DNA of 64,000 nt from positions 1 to 64,000 of the forward strand of contig JAODUP010000306.1 in NCBI GenBank assembly GCA_025642065.1. The letters are read 5' to 3'. Shown piece after piece: positions 12,435 through 36,640 of the stretch (the stretch's first letter is position 1; each line of letters opens with the position of its first letter). The DNA comes from Paralvinella palmiformis (taxonomy: Eukaryota > Annelida > Polychaeta > Terebellida > Alvinellidae). The notes below the pieces were generated by a model. The model saw nothing but the letters and a program-made list of their open reading frames with translations, made no database searches and had not been told where the DNA came from. Made by a program: the position numbers and the translations under genes.

Positions 12435-12657
12435 AGCCTTATGAATCAGATGATGATGATCATGATTGATGTTTTACGGCCACTTTTGTGCACAAGGTAG
12501 GCTAAATGGGCCGAGCGGCCTCCAAAGGTAATGAGACCAAGTCAAAGACGAAACAACCTTCAGATATGCCCACGCCGAGATTTGAACACGGGTGGTAGTG
12601 ATCTGTAGTCCAACACGCTACCGCTAGACTGCGGAGGCGCCCCAGCCTTATGAATCA
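12435..12657 (-). mobile_element. Short-family tRNA SINE with exact 14-base target-site duplication
   Basis: Minus-strand head GCGCCTCCG-AGTCTAGCGG and B-box-like TGTTCAAATCT, body with GGAGGCCGCTCGGCCC, tail GTAAAACATCAATCATGATC. Duplicated AGCCTTATGAATCA at 12435-12448 and 12644-12657. Confidence 0.93.
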
Positions 12658-12708
12658 AAACGTTCACTTCCATCAATATGCCTGAAGTAAACTCCTGATA
12701 AGAGAGAC

Positions 12709-12809
<101 letters not shown>

Positions 12810-12899
12810 TCTCTGTAAGCCGGTAATAGTACTTTTTTCAATTACTCTCCCCTCCCATCCTGTCATGTGTGGTTTGTTTAGACTAGGTGCTGATCTAGC

Positions 12900-12901
<2 letters not shown>

Positions 12902-12941
<40 letters not shown>
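12902..12941. repeat. AT microsatellite
   Basis: Pure AT tract. Confidence 0.95.
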
Positions 12942-12945
<4 letters not shown>

Positions 12946-12959
12946 CTCATATTTGTACT

Positions 12960-13790
12960 TTTTCCAATCTTTGTCCATTTACAATTGTTCTATAAATAAA
13001 AGATGCATTATTGTTTCTACTTTCTTTATAGGAGTTTCGTTGGACTCCAATAGCGCAGGGATTAAAACGCTGCACATCAAATCTCCAGGTCGTGTTTTAG
13101 GATACAACTTACATCAGTCTTTCCCGGATTTTCTCTAAGGGTCTAGTTCGGAGTTACGTCCCACTTATGACTGACAACGTGGGTAAGTAACTTAGAATAA
13201 CTCTGTAATAAGTCAGTCAGTCAATTTATCGCTTCACTGACTGACTGACTGATCGATTCAGTTGCACATTGTTCACTCACTCACTCACTCACAAACGCAC
13301 TCACACACACACTCGCTCGCCCCTTTACACATTCAGTGAGGTTTTATTATTTTCTGTAACTCAGTGTGTACATTATATTATGTATTGTATATACCTTAAA
13401 GGTAAATGTGGGTTTACCGTTGGAACATATGTACGCTTGTGTGTGCAAATACAGTAATGTGTGCAAATAACCTGTTGCATTTAATAACATATTTAAGTAC
13501 ACATACTTAGATCCGTATGCATGTACTTTCATGGCGATGCAGATTCATATGTCGGTCTGTCTGCTTGCCTATATTATTCCCTAGTTCCAAATAGCTATCT
13601 TTGTGTAAGCTTATATACCAAAACAAATGTGTACTAATGATGTTAGTAACGATTATGTATAAATAAATCAATACATTGTTGCTATTTTTTACACCCTAAT
13701 CATGGCTTCCAGTGAATATTAATGATGATAAGAAGATTAAAGTCTGATTTTGTTGCATTGCAATGCATTGATGTATTAACGCTCTCTGAA
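12960..13790. other. Unassigned stretch with ACTG/ACTC repeats
   Basis: Simple repeat units at 13,210-13,320 resemble 6,060-6,210. No gene seen. Confidence 0.5.
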
Positions 13791-13794
13791 ACAT

Positions 13795-14240
13795 AACTTG
13801 GAACTAACACTGATCAGTTAACAATAAATCAGCTGGTTCCTGCAGGTTATGAGTTTGAGTAAAACAGAGACAGTGGAGATATGCGCTCATTTAGAAAAGA
13901 AACATGGACATAAATACAGGTAAAGTTACGGTTAAATATTGTATTATATATTGTCCACTCCTTTTAAAGAAATGACTTCAGAAACTCATTATACTTTGAA
14001 AACATAATCGTTATCCCATATGCTGTCATGATAACTGTTAATTTCAAATTCCATGTGGATGATAAGTCTGAAGTTGAAGTTCGTAGGTTTTGTAGTATAT
14101 TGAACTCATACAGATTCACTCAGTATATTAATTGTGCAACTCATAAAGGAGGCTACACATTAGATTGTGTCTTCTCTAGAGATTCAGCTCCATCATAGTA
14201 GGAACTCCTTTATATATGAGCCTTGTCTCAGTAGCATTGA
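13795..14240 (+). mobile_element. LINE endonuclease remnant
   Basis: Parallels 1-500: GGTTCCTGCAGGTTATGAGTTTGAGT near the start and a frame reading RRFCSILNSYRFTQYINCA then HKGGYTLDCVFSRDSA. Confidence 0.75.
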
Positions 14241-14264
14241 CCTAAAAGAAAACTAGACCGAGCA

Positions 14265-14370
14265 GTCAGTGATGTTTGAATGGGCCGCCATGACCAAACA
14301 GCGCTGACTTCCGGTAAAGGCAAAAAGCAACCTTGAAGCGGCTGCGTTTCGAGATTTGAACCTATGAATA
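14265..14370 (-). mobile_element. Diverged short-family SINE
   Basis: The minus strand has a B-box-like GGTTCAAATCTCGAA followed by a body that aligns with AAGGTTG and CGGCCCATTTA of other copies; strongly decayed. Confidence 0.5.
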
Positions 14371-14374
14371 TGGA

Positions 14375-15055
14375 CATTTATTCTTATGTGTGCATTATAA
14401 TTTGTGTCTGCAGATAATCTGTATGATTCCTGTCCTATTATATGCCATAAAATATGTAAATGTCATTTTATGTAAGTCCGTAGAGAGTTTAGTTCGGATC
14501 ATAGGCCAGAGTCAGAATGGGGGGGGGGGTTGTTGTCGAATAGGCTAAATATAATAACAGTTAAGCTTAATTTCCCGCAAAAAAACACACTTTAACAGTT
14601 ATTTTAAATCTGTTCCTTATACTTACCGATGAAAAGATATTCGTTTTGTATTACTTTTACTCCCACAGCTTATGCAACCAGCGACACAACAATAATTCAG
14701 CATGTTTATGAACCCAATTTTGCAATCTGCGTTCCTTTTTTCCACGACCGGAAGTTGGGACCTGTTTGCCATCAAATCGGTTGCCGTGTTCGGTCCAGTT
14801 TTCTTTCAGGTCAATGCTCAGTAGCAACAAAGGTAAATCCTTCGGCGATAATATGGCTCTACCAGTATCCAACTGGCTGAGAGATATGAATTGGAAATGA
14901 ATATATGAAGAATTATCATCTTAGTTCTTTCCTTCCTTTCATCTCCATACTTACTGAAAATGTAGCAGCAAGGCGCATAGAATAAAACTTTGATCAAATT
15001 AACCTGAATGACAGTTATCAGTCTACTTATCGTATATATCATTCAAAAGACACTA
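14375..15055. other. Unassigned stretch
   Basis: Contains a G homopolymer at 14,519-14,529. The 83-codon frame at 14,629 shows no recognisable domain. Confidence 0.4.
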
Positions 15056-15059
15056 CTCT

Positions 15060-15310
15060 CTTCAAAGTGCACGGTGACATTGCTGAGTCTCTCGATAAAT
15101 GATCCATGACTGCATTAGTTTTGCTTAATTTATATGTAGCTTTTGCAATAATCAACCATTCGATATTACTGAAGCACGTATCATTTTTCTTTGCCATAAA
15201 GGAAAAACCCTTAACTTTGGTAAATTCGTACCTCGTTGACCGAACTCCGCGTATTTTTATCTCCGAATAATATTAAATGTCATTTCTATGCAGATGATAT
15301 GTAAGTACAA
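15060..15310 (+). mobile_element. LINE RT remnant
   Basis: Reads VLLNLYVAFAIINHSILLKH and VNSYLVDRTPRIF then HFYADDM, following the RT order LSAAFDTIDH, SYL-DRTQ and YADD, with stops. Confidence 0.65.
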
Positions 15311-15314
15311 TTGC

Positions 15315-17345
15315 ATAGCGAGTATTAGTTTTTGACCTGATCCAGTATTATATTTATATATATTATGTATTGTTCTAAATGTCTTTCGTATATTTACTCC
15401 TAAACCGCTATGTTCATCCTCATATATAATAATTGTTATGCTTGTCCTGATAAAATATAACTGACTTCTCTCCCAGATAATACGTCACTCTCGGTTTACC
15501 AGTGAGCAACAATTGGCATCGTGGTTGGTCGATCGGTTGACCAGTTGACCACTGGTAGTCAATCTGTGATAAGAACGTATTAGAGGAACTCCCATCCCAC
15601 CTTTTGTCTTAATTTATTTTCACATTCTTTAAAGCTCTGTCTGATTTTCGGTCAGCTACATTGACCTATGTAAGGTAGGGTGATCAGGCAAATCAATTAT
15701 ATTCCTACATGTACAACAGGATCATTTATCATTGCTGATGAACAATTTTGCAAAACAATACTAAATATTTATAAATGATATCTTTTGATACAATGCAGAT
15801 GCGTCATCGTTGAAACAGGTTACTAGATAAACTAATAGAATATCTTAATGACAACACGCAGGCAGGATACAATTGTAGTAATTTATGCAATATGTAGAGA
15901 TATTTAGTGTGGCAGAGTTATGTACATGTGTTTTTTGTTTCATAAACTTATAATTATATTACTCCTTTATAATTTGATTATTTAACATCATAAAACAAGG
16001 CATAACTCTGGCATCTTAGAATTCACTGCAATCATCACATTATACTCTAATCCAATTAAAATACGAACTCACACCATCAACCGATCAGTGAAATATATGT
16101 GAATTTGCATACAAAAGAAATATCACCCACATATTGCAATAAAGTACTACATGTCTATAATTTAGAACATAATGTTTATGCCAGTATTGTTATTGCTTGC
16201 TATCTTGTGGCTAAAATAATGCGAAACATTCGTGATATTCCGAATTACGATATACGCATTAACTGAAAGTTATGACCAAATTTATAACAATTGTATGACG
16301 AATATTTACCACTATGGGTTATATATTCCATCCTGTGTACTTTTTGTACTTGAGTTTAATTATTCTAGAATGGAGAAGAGCAAGCTGAATCGTTACTTTT
16401 GCCAGAAGGCATAAATAAGTAGGATCATAGTTCAGCACATTTGGAAACTACCAAAGACTAGCAACTAAACTAATATATTCTGAGTTTGTACATTTCAATT
16501 TTCATTTTCATTTAACCAGTTATCATTATTAAGAGTTTGAATTACGAAGACTATAAACACCAGCTGACGCAATTCCCGACCCTGTTATCTATATATTATG
16601 AAACTTTCCCTTGAATAAGTACTTTTAGGATAGCTATCCCACATTATTAAATATAGTTCGTTACATGTTTGTTTATAATAACATACCAATTGCCTTTGGG
16701 AGGGGGGGTGAATAACACTAAGTTTGCCGCATTAAAAAAACTGATAAAAGGAGATATTTTGCTCTCACTAGATGTCAGATATTCCATTTATCGTGAATAT
16801 GATAGAATGGTTAAAGCACCTCAAAAAGACTATTGTCTTTTGGAACATAATGCACGGTCTCGTGGACAAAACGTATAAACAACACTGTATTATTCTTTTA
16901 CAAAACATATTTGACTTTGGGCAAGAATATATGAATGGGACCGAGAGATGACATAATAAAGAAATCAATATTTTGCATAATTGACTGACTTAAACTAGTT
17001 TAGTTTCTTTGTGGTATGCCTTGCTAGCCAGTTGTAGTATATCATATAGCCAAACAATGACTCACTTAATACATTATTAAGTAAAAGAACAGACAGTAAA
17101 ATTATATATCCGGGCAGATATTTACGTTGTCTATTAGGCATAGTGTTATAAGTAAATGTTATCTTGAGCATCTCATAGAAATTAAGTATACAGAAACAGA
17201 GTGCCATTCATTTGGCATTCATGGGACAATCAATTGCATTATCTGTGCGGAAGTGTGTAGACAATGATAGCATAGAAGAAGATAAAACAGCACACAATCG
17301 ATCAGAAATAAACAAAAACAGAGAAAAATAGTGCTTATAAATGCA
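15315..17345. other. Unassigned intergenic stretch
   Basis: AT-rich and without coding or repeat signatures that I can support. A G-run lies at about 16,699-16,708. Confidence 0.4.
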
Positions 17346-17349
17346 TGTA

Positions 17350-17377
17350 TTCTGATCGACGTTATGAAGCCCCTAAG

Positions 17378-17445
<68 letters not shown>

Positions 17446-17567
17446 GCAAAATATTTACTCCGTATAGATAAGACGTCATCGTCCTAAAGGAAGGCCAAGA
17501 TAAAACAAAAATTAGTATAATGGCTGAACTTCAAAACGTTTTGTCAAGAACATAAAAGAGAGACAAA
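17350..17567 (+). other. Upstream region of gene A
   Basis: A long AT microsatellite (17379-17443) ends 125 bases before the predicted start codon. I see no convincing TATA box or initiator in the remaining bases. An in-frame TAA lies four codons upstream of the ATG at 17568, supporting that start. Confidence 0.4.
17379..17443. repeat. AT microsatellite upstream of gene A
   Basis: Pure AT tract of about 65 bases. Confidence 0.96.
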
Positions 17568-28311
<10,744 letters not shown>

Positions 28312-28464
28312 TGAGCCTATCGATGAATCTGACCACTATTTAATATTTATAAATACCGATTTGCTTATGAATATGCATTCCTCTCATATATAATATATGA
28401 TATACAGGACTAATTACGAAAGCCTATGATTTATAAAAAGCAGAACTACTTTATAAAGCATTTT

Positions 28465-28470
28465 AATAAA
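28465..28470 (+). terminator. Polyadenylation signal of gene A
   Basis: AATAAA about 155 bases after the stop codon. Confidence 0.6.
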
Positions 28471-28479
28471 GGTTACTAA

Positions 28480-30690
28480 CATTTAGAATAGCAATGAGTA
28501 TTTACACATCTAATTCATAGTATATTGTGTATGTGCTCTGAGAATTGGCTACCCTAACATGAAACACTTCAGATGCACACCAGCCATACTGTATGTAGAT
28601 GGTTTACTTTCGTACCATTCAAGCATTTGTGGTCGTGTGTTTTGGAATAAATTCATAATGACTTGGGTAGAAAGTTGATCGTGTGTACTAAATAACGTTG
28701 TCGTTTAGGATTAGTTTCCTAAATATGTTGCAGATGGATGGTAGAAAATGGCTTTGTCTATACATACTTTATTCTGTTCTTCGTCTTATGAAATAGAATT
28801 ACGTTTGGCAATTTAAATGATTCAGACATTATTCCAATAGATAAGTATTTGATAGTCAGAATGGGTATGGAAATGAAACCTCATTAATATATCATCAATT
28901 AATATTAGATATATTTAATTGTGTTCTGAATTAATAATGCGTTTATTGAATCAAATAACGTCGTTACTTCATAGGGTTTCTTAGATAAAAGGAAGAACAT
29001 GAGTTCAGATGTATTTTACATAAACCGGTCAAGCATAAATTTGGGAGAAGGTATTCTATTTTGCCTATCGCTTACTAGCATCAGTAAAGAATTAAAAAAA
29101 TTATAATAAGATCGCTTGTGGTTCACTGATTTGCTTGTTATGAATGTTGATGGCTTTTAAGGTACTAGCTTTATTTCTCGTTCTATCAATTAGCGAATTA
29201 ACTGAACCACTTCCTTTCTCTGCGTCATATTTATAATCAGTGAATAATTAATGATAATATCTAATATTAGTTTTGCGCTTAAGTTTGTCATAAACATTGC
29301 GTTTTCGTGGGACCTTACAAAAAATAGATGTGTTTTGTCTTTACCTTTACTGAAATCGTTGTTAAGCTCAGAAAAGGTTAACTAGATTTATCAAGGGACG
29401 GCCTCATATATGCACGACTAGTATTTCAAGAGATGTCTCTTGAGTTGTAGAGTTTAAAATGCCAGTGCAATAAAATATAGTTTTATATTTATTTGTTTTA
29501 GATAGTCCCCATAGGTAATTTTTATTGTATTTCATATTTTTTATTTCACTAGATTTGGTTATTGTTATTATTGGAATAGTTCAATGTTCAATGCAAAATA
29601 TATGATATATTATTCATATTATTTGTAATCAGTGTAAAATACAAAATAAATGGATTAAAAATTATATGTTACATTAGTTGCCAAATATATATATATTTGA
29701 TATATTGTAATAAAAATAGCGTATATTATCACACAAATAACGTCTACATATCATTAATGATTTCTAGGATTAAATTATACTTGTCCGCGATAAATCTAGC
29801 AACATAGCAAAACGAGTTTGTCCTTTCCAGATTAGCTAGCACTGAGCTCTACAACACGGACACCTTATAATACTTCAAAACCGATTATATTGAGTAGCTT
29901 CAACAAATATGCCTTTATTTATTCCTATTTGCGTCTTTAGAAGAGAAACTTTTGGTCATCTTGTTTACCTGCTGATAAAAGTTTTAGCGGTGCGGCCCAT
30001 TCTTCGTTCAGACCAGAGTTCCGTTTGTCGTGGAGTGGCACGGTATACGCTAGTGCCGATAACGCGGGGGTGCGTTCACTGCCTGTGCCAGAGATTGAGT
30101 TTCGTGTTTTTTAGTTGTTTCTTTTCTCACGTATGCTTGTATACTAGTATGCTTGCATTATGTAATACCATAGAAGGTTTTTAAGCTTTTATTCCCAACG
30201 TGTGAGTTAATTTCATGTTCCAAATCGCAAGTCTTTAATGGTTAAAGCCGTTATGGCCGAAGTAATTGTAATCTAGAAGCATTATGCATTGATTGGCGGT
30301 GTGCCGCTCCTGAGACTTCATTTTCACCGAGAATGACACTTACTTTTTACGGTGTCTTCCGCATCAGGGTTGGCCATATTGAACCTCCCTGCATTTTAGT
30401 ATGCGCCAGTCTATCGGTCAAAGCAACATAAGCACTTACCGTCGACTTATATTAGGACAAGCAACTCCTCTTGGGAAAATTATTGGTAATATTCAGGAGG
30501 TATTCCAGTTTAGTTTATGCCACCACTAACATGATATGGCGTCGTCAGTCTCGAACAAGCATATGTGTGTTTTCTCTTTACCTGCTATATTTCTAAACGG
30601 GTGCAAGGGTATGATCTCCTCGATCTTGAAATATTGGAAGTTCACGATAAGATACTATTTAGATAATGTGTGGTATGATAACTGGTGCAT
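28480..30690. other. Unassigned intergenic stretch
   Basis: Nothing recognised up to about 29,870. At 29,900-30,180 there is a somewhat GC-richer 91-codon frame without recognised homology. Confidence 0.4.
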
Positions 30691-32458
30691 TTAAGCAACG
30701 ATGTAACAATATGAACGAAACAAATATGTGTCGAAGGATTGTCCAAGGCAAAATGATGCTGTGCTACTACTTCAGAGAAAACTGCATTTCCTGTGGAGAA
30801 GCATGTTTGCCTTCCGAACCAGGTTATAGCCATCCAAAATGACGGAGAACTGCCAGCAATTAGAAATGGAACATACTCAGTGTGTGACCTGTGTAGATGA
30901 ATGGTTATCTAGCAGATACACACGCTGCAGATACTCACTGCCATTGTTGATTGCTGTGTTAGTATCACCAATGAAACGGCAGTCAAATCAGCTGCTAATA
31001 GGTTTCAGCCAACAACCCACGATATAGTTGACGATGGTTTGGAACATGCAGTCTTTGATCTCTATCAGGATATCTCACAGATATAGAAATTATAAAATAT
31101 TCATAATATCTATTTATCTCACGATAGACATACTTTGAGATGCAGAGGTCTATTTGAATAGCTTACTGAACAATTCGGTGGAGACTTACCTGTTTTATCT
31201 GAGAATGGTGTAACAACTATTATGTTCTATAGGTGCCATGCTTCGGAACAGTGTAGAATAATAGATGAAGATTCTAATGGTAATGATAATAAACTGGTTG
31301 CCAAACAGATCATTCTTCAGGCTATGATTATCATACAGATACTTATGACACCTGAATAACATAAGAAAGTGTTGCTCATTATTTAAGTCCTTGTTGTTAA
31401 GGTTTCTCTCGTTCCTATCACCAAAGCTTAATAACACGAATGCAGCCATCATGATAGTTAACATTGTTACAACGTCCATCACCAAAGGATCAATAATGCT
31501 AGACAAACTATTACCATATTCACAAATTATCATCCACTAAATGAAGTTGCATTACAAGCGCCATGGGTGAATCTAGAGTTATTTATAAATTCACTTCTAG
31601 GTTGGGTGAAATACACATGTTGGTGAACTACATAGGTGCAGTTGCGACTTTGATGTCCAATACGGGCTCAGAGGAAATCATGATGTCATTATTTGTAGGT
31701 ATACCAAAGATGATGTTGGGAAAATGCCTCTTCAAAACACAAAATCCTCCGAATGCCATCAAAGGTTCTCCTTAGCAGTGTCATCAAGAATACTAACACC
31801 CGTGGCCATTTCATGTCTATATTTGAGGACAATCTTATTAAACCAGTGTTTATCATGATGATCTTCTTTCCGGTCGAGAGATAGTGTAATTGGCTACTAC
31901 ATCTCAGGTCTGGTAGATTAATAATGCCATCTTTATTTGCCTATGGGCACCACAATTATGCTAGGTACTTAAGGCTGAAATACGATAGATATGATATTCT
32001 ATTTGACAACAAGCATAATACGTTCAATACAGACAAACATAAAATATGAAAATGACAAATATAAATAGACATATTATAAACATATTAGGGTTGGTAGCAG
32101 TCATGAGGCTTTCATTACTGTTGGGATGTATAGCATCGCATATGCCGACTCTTGAGAGTCATGTGCACAAACACCGTGACCAGTATCATGGGCTCGTCAA
32201 TATTAATGTTTATTGCTTAATTGTTTCTTTAGATAGTTGCTGAAGGATTTAATAGTTCTTATTCAGCTAATATTTTCCTGGATCGAGTACCAGATTTCAG
32301 GAACTTTATGACGTAGACTGTTGGATACTACCGATATACCTCGTTGTGTTATATGAGGTTTACTTCTGTTTCAGGTGTCGTGGATATTACATTGTCGTTA
32401 AATGTACTGATTTGTGTGACTGGGTCATGGGAGGATTTGTTGGGAGAAATTGTACATG

Positions 32459-32519
32459 TATTTAGCAACCTGAAGTATATATATATATTATATATATATA
32501 TACTTCATGTTGCTAAATA
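32459..32519. repeat. Near-perfect palindrome
   Basis: TATTTAGCAACCTGAAG plus an AT arm, then the mirror arm ending CTTCATGTTGCTAAATA. Arms of about 30 bases with one mismatch and almost no loop. It would form a hairpin as single strand or RNA. Confidence 0.9.
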
Positions 32520-33339
32520 AATATACGCATTGTGTGGAGCTTTTTGATAATTCGGATGGCCTTTTCCTGCTTAATAAATATTGTATTTATGTATGTACCG
32601 TGAGTGAAACTCCAAAGAGTGAGATTGCATAATTAGACATAGTTTGAATATCTTCGAAGATCAGAAGATCGTTAGTGTATCAAATAATTGCATAGTAATC
32701 TTTGACTAGTTATTTTATAAATACATAACAAATATACTGGGAATAACAAGAAGAACATTGCAACAGGTAGTCTGAAAAACTCCAATTATATTAATCCTAT
32801 TTAGGTATGGTCTGTACTACCTGCGATCTATGGAGAACCTGACAGACGATGTCCTAGAGGAATTTCTTAAAGAAAGCCATGTCGTGACCAACAATTAAGG
32901 AGTTTAGAATGTCATCTGGTCGAATATGTATATTGAGACCACATTTATGCAACAAGAACGTGAATCTGATAGTATGGTGAAAATTACCTTAAAGTCTGTG
33001 ACGGCATCTAGATGAACACCCAGTCTACACATTTGTAGCTAACTGTGTAAATGTCTAACAGTGAAGTCAGATGACCGAAAGGATAATACTTTCAAACACA
33101 TAAAGTTAAAGGCCGTTTTAGGATGTTCCCTGATGATACAGACAATGACTAAAGAAGTAATACACGGAATGTCTACATAGCTCCACTTAATTGTGATAGT
33201 CACCAACATGGCCTTCTAAATATAGTCACAGGTCCAGGTGATGCGAATGTGGATAATTCAGTTAGAAGTTTATTAAAACAAATGCATGACTATGAAGCTG
33301 GCTGGCCACTGACCTTTCACAGTGGTCTAAGTATGAGGG

Positions 33340-33410
33340 TTATCACTATGCAAACCACAGCACAAAAGTGGCCGTAAAACATCAATCAATCATCAACATC
33401 ACTGCAAATC
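33340..33410 (+). mobile_element. 5'-truncated short-family SINE tail
   Basis: GCACAAAAGTGGCCGTAAAA with an ATCAATCAATCATCA tail, inserted in pseudogene E1. Imperfect flanking duplication (ATCACTATGCAAA and ATCACTGCAAA). Confidence 0.75.
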
Positions 33411-34549
33411 ACCCAAAAGAAAATCAGAGTTGGTGATTTTTAGTTTATGACACTGAACTGATAAGGCTAGCAAAAACAAAGATACCTGACATCAAGGATG
33501 TAATGACTTTGATGACAAACGTAGCATACGAAAGCAGGTTAAATATTGTTTTAAGAAGACACACCAGGTAGATATCTCAAGCAGATGTACAAGACCACCA
33601 GATACTGTTATCTTAGATGGATGTTCTCTCCTTTGGACTCTTCACTGGGCACCTAATGGTTGCTGGACAAGTTTATTTCGAAGCTTTTATATCATATGAG
33701 AAGCAGTAATGTGTACATAATCTTTGATAGATACTATGAAAACAGGGCCAAAAATATGATGAAATCAGAGAGAGCTGGAGTTAGTCAAGAAGATCAGCTG
33801 ACAATTAATAGCTCATTTTCTGCGAAAATAGTTCTTCCGACAGTGCGACAAGCAGATCTCATACGTAACCACTTGGTTAACGAGCAAGATCAACTGTCTA
33901 GCATCAACAGGCTGGTCATCACTGGAAAGATTCCTTTTCCAATATAGATCAATTCCCACATGGTTACTCCAATGGAAACAGACATCACAATTGTATATCA
34001 GCTTGTGACTATTGTTGCATGTGGTGATCCTTATATCAATGGTTTATGTGATAACACATATGTGTTTGTTTTGTTGATCCACCTTTAAGTCAAATTGGGT
34101 TCAGGTGTACCATAATTAAGGGGAATCCTGTGTCAAACAGAAATGTCAAGGCAACAGTTCAACAACATTGTAACTTTAACGGGTCATTCAGTAACAAGCT
34201 GTGATACAGTATATGTGGAATAATCAATATGCCTACATAAACACCTCTAAACAACGTACAAAAGAAAATGGAAACACTATGAACTGTTATGTTGCCTGAT
34301 GATGTATCATGCATACATGTACAGGTGCTTCGAATGATCCAATATACTTGTTCTTCAACATGGCCATCAGATAAGGGTAGGTGTAGAGATTTGTGCAAAT
34401 GTTTTGTTCGATGTTCTCCACTTGCAATGTTAATATGGGCTGTTGTAATAAATATGCAAAAACAGTTGCATCCTATAATGAGGAGGGAGATCCTTGAAAT
34501 TGTGTTTTTGTTGTTGCTATATTGAATCCAACATGTAGATTTCATTATT

Positions 34550-36640
34550 TATAAGTTGCATTAATAGTCGTCTGACATCCGCGAAATGTATTTGACTGTA
34601 GCATATATACGGTTATTCAGTAAATAGTTATAATAAATTAGTTACATATTAGGTGATCATGTTTCTTAAGAAATTGTCTGGATTATGTTAAATTTAAATA
34701 TCTGGGCATGTAATTAGCTGTCATTGAGTTATGGAAAAAAATCGTTTTATTAGTGTCAACTGTCCAACATAGGGAGACATCATGAATTCAAAATCGCTAA
34801 TTATTCATGTCCATCATTTATACTTACTTGAATATTTTCAAACATTCGATGTCAACCATTTCGGATTTCAAGATGGCTGACATCACTAAGATCACCGGAA
34901 ATAATTTCATGTGATTCGTGCAAAGTCAAATATGATTAGAGAGACCAAAATATATCTCTTGTTGAAATACCATTAAAGTTATGGATAATGATGATTATAG
35001 GCGCCATTTTGATTTTTGTTATTAAAATATTTTCCCCAGAAGTGCCAATATGGCATAGAGTTATTATTGTTAAAGATTTGTTATTTTGTATTAAAAATAC
35101 CCACAATCAAATATGACAAAAATTTATATCAATAGCTACATTTTAAGAAACCGAATAATCTTATTTTTCTTCAGATGTTACTCGAAACGAGCCCATATTA
35201 TTTCATTACAATATTTATAATTATAAAAATCATATGTAAAATTGATGTAAATATTCGACAGCTGTAATTAGCAAATTCCTATTGTTGTATATGTGACGCT
35301 TCCAAAGCATGGACACATACCTAAAAGTCAAATCTGGAAATACATTTTGACATTGTTCCTCTTCGATTACACGTGTGTCTAAATATTTGCAAATAGTTTG
35401 TGTGCTAAACCGCTTCGTGTGATAAATGTTAAGTACTTAATAGAAAACTTCTCAACCACCTAAAGCTATATTTACTCAAATCACTGTCTTTAGCCAATAT
35501 ATTGTTTATATATATATTTCTTTTTGGTTTCGCTCAAATTTACTCATTTCACTTTCTTTCCTTTGACACTTTATTCATATTGTGTTGATATTCATAATAC
35601 TTCCCGTGCTGCAACATAAACTGTTATCAGCAACCTCTTTCACTACACTTTGAGTATAAAAAGTGTTCAAGCAGTTCCATTGCTGTTTGTTTTTACATTC
35701 GAAGCCTCAACCACCTGCAGTTTACTAGGATGCGCTACTCAGTTCAGACTGGTTCCAAAAATGAGGGATCATATAAACAAACGTGAAGTAGAACTAGTGC
35801 TGAGATCAGTATGCTGGTGGATATTCGGTTACATGGTTTTCTTTGAATTACGGATAGGTTCACATAATATCACCATATTGTCTTTTAATGCTCGACTAAT
35901 ACATCTATTTAAATATGAATTTGGCCAAAATCTAAGATTTCGATTAAAAAGCATATTAAAGCAGCCAACATCCAAATAAATTTCTAAGCATTAATTGTGT
36001 TTCTTGGGAGAGTAATATTCTTCAATTGTAGTTCCATCAAGACGAAGAAGAGTTATTATGCCTTATGTACATCACAAAGCTCTAAAGCACCAATATTAAA
36101 AACCTACTGGGCGTTCAGAAAGAGGGATACAGAAAGATTGGGGGGGGTATGTGCATAAATAAAGACAGTTTGCATTCGTAATTTGTGTAGATAATACCGC
36201 AAATCTAGCCTACCCCTTTGATGCTAGTAATTTGATAAAAGTGGATGTAAATATTTCACACGCGGAAGATTAATTTGACGGGTGAGAGGAGTTTCTGGAT
36301 TTCATGATTACATTTAAAGATATTTCCAGGTTGTCTATTAGAGGCAAAATCGTTCAAAAATAACGAAGATTGGTATTCACATAAGTCTTTAAGCTTCAAA
36401 ATACGGAATTGCTTAAATTAAGGTTTAGTATGACTATTATATTTTGTTTTGTTTATTATACAAATTGTTTTTTAAACGTACTTTTATTCAACTTACGACT
36501 TATTGGCTTGCCTTTCTCCAGGCTACAATACTATATGTAAGATGTGGTTGAATGGATGCAAAATATCATGTCCTTAGACTTTTAACAGGTAAAATATGTT
36601 TAAATTGTTTGATAGAGAATACAGGATAATGTAACATAGG
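34550..36640. other. Unassigned stretch
   Basis: AT-rich. The 109-codon frame at 35,650-35,979 has no recognised domain and no codon start that I would defend. Confidence 0.35.

Larger units (their letters stand above)
30740..34520 (+). pseudogene. Decayed copy of an uncharacterised PIN-nuclease-like expanded family (copy E1)
   Basis: Fragments occur in order on the plus strand with many stops and frameshifts. 30,745: YYFRENCISCGEACLP (zinc-ribbon-like). 31,140: CRGLFE, then LTEQFGGDLPVLSENGV. 33,215: LLNIVTGPGDANVD and EAGWPLTF. 33,600-33,945: VILDGCSLLWTLHWAPNG, then VYIIFDRYYENRAK, which resembles the acidic core of PIN/FEN-like nucleases. I recognise this from memory as a family widely multiplied in mollusc and other marine invertebrate gene sets, with no agreed function; the nuclease assignment is an inference. 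Confidence 0.6.

Noticed and set aside
29909..30184. 91-codon frame in a GC-richer patch
   Set aside because: No recognised domain, no splice partners found, and length is compatible with chance.
34159..34545. 128-codon minus-strand frame
   Set aside because: Lies antisense to the tail of pseudogene E1 and has no recognisable motif.
35650..35979. 109-codon frame
   Set aside because: No recognisable domain and no reliable start codon or exon context.
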